Origin: Clostridiales bacterium
GTDB taxonomy: Bacteria; Bacillota; Dehalobacteriia; UBA4068
Assembly (NCBI GenBank): GCA_009783495.1
Contig: WRDJ01000084.1
Span: forward strand, 1 to 5,053
DNA length: 5,053 bases
Reading direction: 5' to 3'
Under the pieces are notes generated by a model, which was not told the DNA's origin, made no database searches, and saw only the letters and a list, made by a program, of their open reading frames with translations. The translations under genes were made by a program, and so were the position numbers. Shown here piece by piece: positions 1-4,817 of this stretch; position 1 is the stretch's first letter; every line of letters begins with the position of its first letter.

Positions 1-945
1 GGCCTGCTGATCATCATCAAGGGCGGGGATATTTTCGTCGGCGCGGCTGTGGCCGTCGCCCAAGCCACCGGCATCCCCAAAATGCTGATCGGCGCGACCA
101 TCGTCAGCATGGCCACGGCGCTGCCGGAGCTTTTCATTTCCTCCCTGGCGGCGGCCCAGGGCGCGCCGGAGCTTTCTTTGGGCAACAATATCGGCTCGGT
201 CATCCTCAACACCGGGGTCATCCTGGGCTTTTCCCTGTTGGCGCGCCGCCAGGCTGTGGGGCGGGATTTCCAAAGCAAGGGCCTTTTCATGCTGTTTTCC
301 CTGCTAGTGCTGATCGGCGCATCGCTGGATAGGGTCATCGGCTATCTCGACGCTGCCATCCTCCTCATTCTTTTTCTCTATTATATCATTTCCAGCGCCC
401 GGGAAGCCCTGACGGTGCGCCTGCCGGAAGACGCGGCCCCACGCCGGCCCATCAATAAGGGGCAAACCGTACTCCGCCTGCTCATGGGGGCGGCCTGCAT
501 CGTCATCGGCGCACAGCTGATGGTGAAGCACGGCGTCGCTCTGGCCGCCGCCCTCGGAGTGCCGCAGCGCATCATCGGCCTGACCGTGGTGGCCGTGGGC
601 AGCTCGCTGCCGGAGCTGGTCACCACCGTCACCGCCATGCTGAAAAAAGAATTTTCCATGGGCGTGGGCAATATCATCGGCGCCAACACCCTTAACATCG
701 TGCTGATCCCGCCGGTCTGCGCCCTGCTTTCCCGGGGCAATCTGCCGCTTTCCGGGCAGGCGGTCTCTTTTTTGCCGGGAGAGATACCCACCGCGCTTTA
801 TATTGATATGCCCGTGGCGCTCTTGCTGATGGCCGTGGCGCTGCTGCCCGGCATGCTAAAAAGACGCCTCTACCCCTGGCAGGGCTTTTTGAGCATCGGA
901 TTATATCTGGCCTATCTTTGCTTTATCTTTACCACGATGAGATGA
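1..945 (+). CDS. Na+/Ca2+ exchanger family antiporter (CaxA/YrbG-like), 5'-truncated by window edge
   Basis: Inner-membrane cation antiporter of the sodium/calcium exchanger superfamily, which typically extrudes Ca2+ in exchange for Na+ or H+. The frame is open from base 1, so the start lies outside the window. The 314 visible residues are close to the usual 310-350, so only a short N-terminus is missing; the GTG at 49 is internal. Both inverted alpha repeats are present. Alpha-1 (visible residues about 31-76) has ATALPEL with Glu43 and GNNIGSVILN with Ser66 and Asn70. Alpha-2 (about 193-236) has GSSLPEL with Glu205 and GNIIGANTLN with Asn232. Hydrophobic helices surround them, with a charged, probably cytoplasmic loop near residues 137-157. 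Family consensus is GTSLPE in both repeats and GSN..(N/D) in the third and eighth helices, so several cation-site positions differ here (Ser to Ala in alpha-1; Ser to Ala and Asp to Asn in alpha-2). The family call is firm; the transported ions are not determined. Confidence 0.93.
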   Translation, partial: GLLIIIKGGDIFVGAAVAVAQATGIPKMLIGATIVSMATALPELFISSLAAAQGAPELSLGNNIGSVILNTGVILGFSLLARRQAVGRDFQSKGLFMLFSLLVLIGASLDRVIGYLDAAILLILFLYYIISSAREALTVRLPEDAAPRRPINKGQTVLRLLMGAACIVIGAQLMVKHGVALAAALGVPQRIIGLTVVAVGSSLPELVTTVTAMLKKEFSMGVGNIIGANTLNIVLIPPVCALLSRGNLPLSGQAVSFLPGEIPTALYIDMPVALLLMAVALLPGMLKRRLYPWQGFLSIGLYLAYLCFIFTTMR

Positions 946-960
946 AAAAACCGGCTAATT

Positions 961-989
961 TTGTCAATTATTCTCCGAATGAATAGATA
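961..989 (+). promoter_or_regulatory. Candidate sigma-70-type promoter for the phosphosugar mutase gene
   Basis: TTGTCA at 961-966 matches the -35 consensus at 5 of 6 positions. After a 17-bp spacer comes TAGATA at 984-989, a weak -10 (3 of 6). Transcription would start near 996, giving a leader of about 80 nt that contains the hairpin at 1009-1046. The region is AT-rich compared with the flanking genes, as expected for a promoter. The weak -10 keeps this tentative; the gene could also be read from the antiporter gene upstream. Confidence 0.4.
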
Positions 990-1008
990 AAGCGGGAAAA
1001 ACCAAAAA

Positions 1009-1046
1009 TAATAGAACCTGTGTCCATTTGGACGCGGGTTCTATTA
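1009..1046 (+). terminator. Long hairpin between antiporter and mutase genes (terminator or leader attenuator)
   Basis: A 17-bp stem pairs 1009-1025 with 1030-1046 around an ATTT loop. All pairs are Watson-Crick except two G-U wobbles (1019/1036 and 1021/1034), which hold only in the + strand transcript; in the - strand RNA they become A-C mismatches. It sits 63 bp after the antiporter stop. The downstream tract on the + strand is weak (AATTTTG), while the opposite side has a richer T run when read on the - strand. It probably terminates antiporter transcription. If the promoter at 961-989 is real, it instead lies in the mutase leader. The arms resemble those of the hairpin at 4758-4790. Confidence 0.7.
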
Positions 1047-1078
1047 AATTTTGAACGACCGGCAAAGGGGAATCTGCA

Positions 1079-2755
1079 ATGAACTATCACGAGGAATATA
1101 AAAAATGGCTCTCTTATCTCACTGTCAATTTGCCGCAGGAAGCGGCCCGGCTGATCAAAATGACCGAGAAGGAAATCTCCCACATTTTCCGCGGGCGGCT
1201 GCGTTTCGGCACCGGCGGCCTGCGCGGATATGTCGGATGGGGGCCCTCCTTCATCAATACCTGCACCATAGAACGCACCACCGCGGGGTTCGCCCGCTTC
1301 ATCATGGAAAGGCCGGAAGCCAAAACGGCGGCCATCGCCTATGACACCCGCCAATTTTCCGAGAAATTTGCCCGCGCCGCCGCCGGAGTCTTGCTGGGCG
1401 CCGGTATGGAGGTCTGGCTTTTCCCCATGCCGGCGGCCACGCCGCTTTTGTCATATTGCATACGCAAGCTGGGGCTGGGCTGGGGCATCGTCATCACCGC
1501 CAGCCATAACCCAAAAGAATATAATGGGTATAAGTGTTATGACAGCCGCGGCGTGCAGATTTTGCCGGAGGACGCGCAGAAGATAACCGATTATATTGAG
1601 AGCGGGGATTTTTTTGACAACCGTGCGGTGCCCGACCGGGAAATCGGCGCCCACCCTAAATTTCACCTGCTGGGGCAGGGCCTGACCGACGGATACTTGG
1701 ACGAGCTTTACGCCAGCCTGCCCGACGCCGCCCTGAGCCGCGAACACGGCGCGGAGCTACGCATCGTTTATACGCCCTTGCACGGCTGCGGCGCGCTGCC
1801 CGTAAAAAAGATCCTGCAAAAGCAGGGCTTCGTCAACACCTTCTTTTTGCAGATGGAGCCCGACCCCGCTTTCGGCGGCCTGGCCTCTCCCAACCCGGAA
1901 GAGCCGGAGGCCTTCGACCGGGCGCTTTCCTTAGCCAAAAGCAAAAAGGCGCATCTCATCCTGGCCACCGACCCGGATTGCGACCGCCTGGGCGTTTGTG
2001 TTTTTGATAAGGACGGCTTCCACCAGCTCACCGGCAATCAGGTGGCGGCCCTGCTCACGGATTATCTTTTGAGCACCCGCCCGCCCGGGATGGGCGCCGC
2101 CTTGGTCACCAGCATCGTCTCGGGGGAAATGGCGCAGGTGATCGCCTTAAACCGCGGGCTGAAGGTGCAGAAAACCCTCACCGGCTTCAAATATATCGGC
2201 GACCTGGCCCAGCGCGAAGAGCTTTTCTTCGGTTATGAGGAAAGCTGCGGCTATCTGGCCGGGCCGCTTTCCGGCGACAAGGACGGCGTGGAGGCGGCGG
2301 CCTTGGTGGCGGAAATGGCCCTGCACCATCTGCGGCAGGGGTCTTCGCTATACCGGCGCTGGCTGGCTTTGGGCGAAAAATATGGCTTTTATGTGGAAGC
2401 TTTGGTCAATCACAAGCTGGAGAACGCTTCCGCGCTGGAAGCCAGCGGCGATATCCTCGACTTTTTCGCCGCTTTGCCGCCGCGTGCTTTCCCCGGGCTG
2501 AAAATTGAGCGCGTCGAGGATTATGCCAAATCGCGTTGGAGCGACTTTACAAACGGCGGGAGCGGCGCTTTGCCCTTTTCCACAAATATGGTGAAAATCT
2601 TTTTCGCCGGGCAAAGCTGGGCGGCCGTGCGGCCTTCCGGCACCGAAGCCAAGATAAAATATTATTTTTCCGCCTGCGCGCCCACTTTGAAAGAAGCGCA
2701 GGAAAAAATCCGCGAGTTGAAGCGGCAGGTCATCGGCTGTGCCCGCTCGCTTTAA
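1079..2755 (+). CDS. pgcA: Phosphoglucomutase/phosphomannomutase (PgcA-type phosphohexose mutase)
   Basis: Cytoplasmic alpha-D-phosphohexomutase that interconverts hexose 6-phosphate and 1-phosphate through a phosphoserine enzyme, feeding UDP-glucose or GDP-mannose and so cell-wall and surface glycans. The 558 residues match the long PgcA/PGM2-like class (about 550-600) rather than GlmM or short ManB (about 450). All four domains are visible. N-terminal RFGTGGLRG is at 42-50; the active-site loop TASHNPKEYNGYK at 140-152 has phosphoserine Ser142; the Mg2+ loop DPDCDR is at 298-303; the sugar-specificity loop GYEESCGY is at 385-392; and the C-terminal phosphate loop RPSGTEAK is at 518-525. The ATG at 1079 has an AAAGGGG site about 8 nt upstream, and the N-terminus (EEYKKWL) is typical of the class. 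After RFGTGGLRG the usual GAGTNRMN-like stretch is replaced by YVGWGPSFINT (51-61). Catalytic residues are intact, so it should be active. Glucose versus mannose preference cannot be read safely, and the symbol rests on overall architecture. It ends 5 bp from a convergent gene. Confidence 0.95.
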   Translation: MNYHEEYKKWLSYLTVNLPQEAARLIKMTEKEISHIFRGRLRFGTGGLRGYVGWGPSFINTCTIERTTAGFARFIMERPEAKTAAIAYDTRQFSEKFARAAAGVLLGAGMEVWLFPMPAATPLLSYCIRKLGLGWGIVITASHNPKEYNGYKCYDSRGVQILPEDAQKITDYIESGDFFDNRAVPDREIGAHPKFHLLGQGLTDGYLDELYASLPDAALSREHGAELRIVYTPLHGCGALPVKKILQKQGFVNTFFLQMEPDPAFGGLASPNPEEPEAFDRALSLAKSKKAHLILATDPDCDRLGVCVFDKDGFHQLTGNQVAALLTDYLLSTRPPGMGAALVTSIVSGEMAQVIALNRGLKVQKTLTGFKYIGDLAQREELFFGYEESCGYLAGPLSGDKDGVEAAALVAEMALHHLRQGSSLYRRWLALGEKYGFYVEALVNHKLENASALEASGDILDFFAALPPRAFPGLKIERVEDYAKSRWSDFTNGGSGALPFSTNMVKIFFAGQSWAAVRPSGTEAKIKYYFSACAPTLKEAQEKIRELKRQVIGCARSL

Positions 2756-2760
2756 TTCCG

Positions 2761-3438
2761 CTACTTGATCTCCACGCCGCCGAAAACGCAAAGGCTGCGC
2801 ACATGGATGACGGGCAGGCCCTCTTCCACAAAAACCGGCGCGTCATTGCTCACGCCGCCGAAAATGGGCGTGCTGTTGACCATCACCTTGACATTGGCGG
2901 GCACGATGATGGTGACGCCGCCGAAAATGCTGGTGCAAACGACGGCCACGTCCTCGCTGATTATGGCGGATTTCAGGTTCAGCTCCACCCCGCCGAAAAT
3001 GGCGGTGAGGGCCGCGCCTGTGAATTTTTCATTGGGATATTGCACGTTCTGCCCGGCGAAAATGCCCATATAATTGTTATCGCTCTTTTCGCTCACGCGG
3101 AAAACGGCGGCCTGCCGCTTCTTCGCCCACTTGTCGCTGAAGAGGATATGCAGGCCGACCGTCAGCAAAACGATGGGTAAAATGAGCTTCCAGAGCACGT
3201 TTATGTCGAGAAAATTTTGCATGGCGGCCAGAAGGAGCAGGCCGATGCAGAGCACGGCCGTGTTCCACAGGCGGAAGCCGCCCCCGATGATGCAGCCCAG
3301 GCTGGGCAGGATGACGAAGAGGGTCCACCAGCCGTCGAAAAGTTTGATGCTCCACAGTTCCAGAATGTTCCCGGTGATGATGACGCCGGTCGCGATGAAG
3401 ATGAGTCCCCAAAACCACTTTTGCCAATTTCTGCCCAT
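2761..3438 (-). CDS. LiaF-like membrane protein (LiaI/LiaF-type TM region plus LiaF C-terminal domain)
   Basis: A 225-residue cytoplasmic-membrane protein. The N-terminal half has four hydrophobic helices (about residues 9-28, 36-55, 59-76 and 81-100) and resembles the LiaI/LiaF-like TM region. The C-terminal half resembles the LiaF C-terminal domain. It carries repeated IFGGV motifs at 147-151, 171-175, 192-196 and 218-222 (the last VFGGV), plus a degenerate IFAGQ at 126. Spacing is 21-26 residues, suggesting repeated beta hairpins or a beta-solenoid (inference). In Bacillus, LiaF restrains the LiaS kinase of the cell-envelope stress system. No liaR or liaS is visible here, so a sensor role is only analogy. 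The ATG at 3438 has a near-perfect AAGGAGG site at 3453-3447, 8 nt upstream. It is the last gene of the probable pncC-lipoprotein operon, 36 bp after the lipoprotein stop, and its stop lies 5 bp from the mutase stop with no terminator between them. Confidence 0.85.
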   Translation of the reverse strand: MGRNWQKWFWGLIFIATGVIITGNILELWSIKLFDGWWTLFVILPSLGCIIGGGFRLWNTAVLCIGLLLLAAMQNFLDINVLWKLILPIVLLTVGLHILFSDKWAKKRQAAVFRVSEKSDNNYMGIFAGQNVQYPNEKFTGAALTAIFGGVELNLKSAIISEDVAVVCTSIFGGVTIIVPANVKVMVNSTPIFGGVSNDAPVFVEEGLPVIHVRSLCVFGGVEIK

Positions 3439-3474
3439 AAAACCAACCTCCTTTTAATTTGCAGAATAAACCCC

Positions 3475-4044
3475 TTATGAGGTGTTCATCAGCGAATATA
3501 TTTCATCCTTTGTTTTATTCAATTCAAAGGATTTTATGATCTGGGTGAAAAGATTGCTGTTGAGGGCATAATCCTCTTTGCCCGCGCTGAAAACCACATA
3601 ATAGCGCACGCTGTTCATGGGCGCGTAAATAAAAACGTCCAGATAAACATCATCGCCCTCCGGCAGCTTGCCGCTTAAAACCTGCCGATATTGCGTCTTT
3701 TTGTCGCTCACCGGGGGAACCGAATCCCTCTTCAGGCCGCTGATATTGCTTGTGAGCGATTCCGATTCGAGGAACATCGTCACCAGCTCCGGCAGGGCAT
3801 AAAAACCGAAGCCACCCAGCTCGGTCACGATATTGACGGCGACGCCGCCGTCTTCGGAAAGGAAGCAGACGGCGCGCGGGTCATCCCGCTCCATTTGCCA
3901 GGAGGCGGGCAGGGTTATTTCATAGCCCGTTTCGTGTGCGTATTTAACGGTTTCCAACTCGCCGAAGTTCGGCCCGCGCTCCCGGCAAGCGGAGGCTAAG
4001 GGCAGCAGGGCGAGTATGAGGATGGCGGTTAAAAGTTTTTTCAT
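3475..4044 (-). CDS. Putative lipoprotein with PsbP/Mog1-like domain
   Basis: A 189-residue secreted lipoprotein of unknown function. The signal peptide has a KK N-region, a hydrophobic stretch (residues 4-16) and a lipobox-like LASAC with the lipidated Cys at 20. Ala at -3 is less usual than Leu, but the arrangement is acceptable for signal peptidase II. The mature part begins with a polar linker. A region from about 38 (GYEITLPASWQ) to about 175 (LFTQIIKSFELN) has the opening and closing pattern of PsbP-like/DUF1795-type alpha-beta proteins: a beta strand followed by P..W near the start, and a final helix ending in I..SF near the end. This resemblance is by eye and does not give a molecular function. 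The ATG at 4044 has a GGGAG site about 7 nt upstream, in the 17-bp gap after pncC, so translation and transcription are probably linked to that gene. The product probably faces the outer side of the membrane, as may part of the LiaF-like protein encoded next. Confidence 0.8.
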   Translation of the reverse strand: MKKLLTAILILALLPLASACRERGPNFGELETVKYAHETGYEITLPASWQMERDDPRAVCFLSEDGGVAVNIVTELGGFGFYALPELVTMFLESESLTSNISGLKRDSVPPVSDKKTQYRQVLSGKLPEGDDVYLDVFIYAPMNSVRYYVVFSAGKEDYALNSNLFTQIIKSFELNKTKDEIYSLMNTS

Positions 4045-4061
4045 GTGCTTGCTCCCGTTTT

Positions 4062-4535
4062 TTAATTTGTTCCTATCAATTCCAAAGCGAGTTCCAGCGC
4101 CGCTTCCCCGGTTTGCCGGCGCACGGCCTCCCGGTCACCGGTGAAGTGATATTGCCGCGTCACGCAAAGGCCGCTTTCCCCGCAAAAAGAGATATAGACC
4201 AGGCCCACCGGCTTTTCAGGGGTGCCGCCGCCCGGCCCGGCGACGCCTGTGACGGCCAAAGCATAATCCGCCCCGGCCAGTTCCCTCGCACCGGCGGCCA
4301 TTTGCGCGGCGGTTTGCGCGCTGACCGCGCCGAAGCGCAATAAAACTTCTGCGGGAACACGCAGCAGTTCCTCTTTGGCCCGGTTGCCGTAAGAGACCAC
4401 GCCCAGGCCGAAGCATTGCGAGCTGCCGGGGACGGCGGTGAGCGCGGCGGCGATGCCGCCGCCCGTGCAGGATTCCGCCAGGGCGATGGTGCGGCGGTTT
4501 TTGATCAGAGATTCCACCAAAAGTGCGGCGTTCAT
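4062..4535 (-). CDS. pncC: Nicotinamide-nucleotide amidohydrolase PncC (stand-alone CinA C-terminal domain)
   Basis: Cytoplasmic enzyme that deamidates nicotinamide mononucleotide (NMN) to nicotinic acid mononucleotide, returning pyridine nucleotides to NAD synthesis. The 157 residues are a full CinA C-terminal domain with no N-terminal molybdopterin-binding-like COG1058 domain, as in the stand-alone E. coli PncC (about 165). Diagnostic motifs are AESCTGGGIAAALT at 20-33 with the conserved Ser22, GVVSYGNRAK at 45-54 with Lys54, GAVSAQTA at 69-76, AVTGVAGPGGGTPEKPVG at 94-111 and the Arg-rich GDREAVRR at 133-140. The ATG at 4535 is supported by GGGAGG at 4545-4540, 4 nt upstream. It is the first gene of the likely leftward operon and is preceded by a leader of about 170 nt starting at the extended -10 promoter near 4720. 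Full-length cinA in many Bacillota lies beside recA or pgsA; that neighbourhood is not seen here. Confidence 0.93.
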   Translation of the reverse strand: MNAALLVESLIKNRRTIALAESCTGGGIAAALTAVPGSSQCFGLGVVSYGNRAKEELLRVPAEVLLRFGAVSAQTAAQMAAGARELAGADYALAVTGVAGPGGGTPEKPVGLVYISFCGESGLCVTRQYHFTGDREAVRRQTGEAALELALELIGTN

Positions 4536-4563
4536 GCTTCCTCCCGCTTCGAGTGTGCGATAA

Positions 4564-4710
4564 TTAATATTTTTGTCTGCCGTGCGGGGCTGCCGCCTTC
4601 CTGGGGAGGGGGGCAGGGGGTGAAGAAAACAGAAGGAGGGGAGAAATAGACGCTTCCTCCTTCAGAAAGGCTATTCTTCCCATTGTCAACGGTTTTTACC
4701 CGTTCTTACT
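4564..4710 (-). promoter_or_regulatory. Untranslated leader of the pncC operon
   Basis: The stretch between the predicted start near 4708 and pncC holds no convincing gene. It contains an inverted repeat GAAGGAGG (4663-4656 on the - strand) and CCTCCTTC (4639-4632) around a 16-nt loop, followed in the - strand RNA by a U-rich TGTTTTCTTC. It then runs through a C-rich tract (G-rich on +, 4586-4620) and an AT-rich stretch just before the pncC ribosome binding site. The GAAGGAGG arm is an ideal Shine-Dalgarno sequence but has no ATG, GTG or TTG at proper distance. An open 39-codon frame (4683-4564) crosses the hairpin but lacks its own ribosome binding site. The hairpin could act as an attenuator or be incidental. 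Confidence 0.35.
4586..4620 (+). other. G-rich tract with potential G-quadruplex on the + strand
   Basis: Four G runs lie close together: GGGG at 4586-4589, GGGG at 4603-4606, GGGGGG at 4608-4613 and GGGGG at 4616-4620, with loops of 13, 1 and 2 nt. A further GGGG follows at 4638-4641. The G-rich strand is the template strand for the leftward pncC transcript, so any structure would form in DNA rather than in that mRNA, where the tract is C-rich. The match to a quadruplex pattern is direct; folding is not shown. Confidence 0.5.
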
Positions 4711-4738
4711 TTTTATCATAGCACAAAAGACGGGTAAA
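4695..4738. repeat. Inverted repeat TTTACCCGT / ACGGGTAAA around the pncC promoter
   Basis: Perfect 9-nt arms lie at 4695-4703 and 4730-4738, separated by 26 bp. On the leftward transcript one arm falls between the -35 and -10 positions and the other just after the predicted start, so they flank the -10 box. The ACCCGT/ACGGGT cores recur in the terminator stem at 4763-4768 and 4780-4785. This could be an operator pair, or a weak hairpin without function. Confidence 0.45.
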
Positions 4739-4743
4739 GGAAA
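4715..4743 (-). promoter_or_regulatory. Extended -10 promoter for the pncC-lipoprotein-LiaF-like operon
   Basis: Read on the - strand, TGCTATGAT (4723-4715) is a TGn-extended -10 element with 5 of 6 matches to TATAAT. A weak -35, TTTCCT (4743-4738), lies 17 bp upstream. Transcription would begin near 4708, about 170 nt before the pncC start. The location just after the terminator of the upstream gene fits a new transcription unit. Confidence 0.55.
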
Positions 4744-4746
4744 GGG

Positions 4747-4760
4747 TTTTCATATGAAAA
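4747..4760. repeat. 14-bp perfect palindrome TTTTCATATGAAAA
   Basis: A self-complementary sequence lies immediately upstream of the weak -35 of the pncC promoter and shares its last 3 bp with the foot of the terminator hairpin. Its size and position suit a dimeric repressor or activator site, but AT-rich palindromes also arise by chance next to terminator tails. Confidence 0.35.
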
Positions 4761-4790
4761 GAACCCGTGTTCATTGAACACGGGTTCTTT
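4758..4790 (-). terminator. Intrinsic terminator of the GLUG-repeat protein gene
   Basis: A perfect 15-bp stem pairs 4758-4772 with 4776-4790 (arm AAAGAACCCGTGTTC) around a 3-nt loop. On the - strand it begins 27 bp after the TAA at 4818 and runs into TTTT, a typical intrinsic terminator for the leftward gene. The + strand side also ends in TTTCTCTT, so it may work in both directions. The stem is closely related in sequence to the hairpin at 1009-1046. Confidence 0.85.
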
Positions 4791-4817
4791 CTCTTGTATA
4801 TGCGCCGGGCGCCGCCG

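Noticed and set aside
381..791. A 136-codon open frame on the - strand inside the antiporter gene
   Set aside because: It is fully antisense to conserved alpha-repeat coding sequence. The product has no domain pattern and there is no ribosome binding site or promoter context.
968..1354. A - strand open frame covering the antiporter-mutase gap and mutase start
   Set aside because: It overlaps the conserved mutase N-terminus and the hairpin. Its composition is low-information and no homology is apparent by eye.
2765..3010. A possible CRISPR-like or tandem DNA repeat of GCCGCCGAAAA
   Set aside because: Spacing is irregular, copies are short and all are in frame with the FGGV codons of the LiaF-like gene, so coding explains it.
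2536..3180. A 214-codon open frame on the + strand running across the convergent junction
   Set aside because: It overlaps the 3' end of the mutase and most of the LiaF-like gene, both with clear family motifs. Its translation is His/Ala/Asn-rich with no recognisable domain, and it is an artefact of GC-rich sequence opposite the IFGGV repeats.
4416..4649. A + strand open frame opposite the pncC start and leader
   Set aside because: It is antisense to the conserved AESCTGG region of pncC, with Gly/Ala/Arg-rich translation typical of a shadow frame.
4564..4683. A 39-codon - strand frame in the pncC leader, starting with ATG at 4683
   Set aside because: There is no ribosome binding site before the ATG, and the encoded peptide is a Pro/Ala/Leu-rich product of the C-rich tract. 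It is kept only as a possibility under the leader hairpin finding.
4681..4690. TTGACA on the - strand (4689-4684) as a consensus -35 for pncC
   Set aside because: The -35 match is perfect, but no acceptable -10 occurs 16-18 bp downstream (TTCTGA, TCTGAA and CTGAAG are poor). The extended -10 at 4723-4715 is better.
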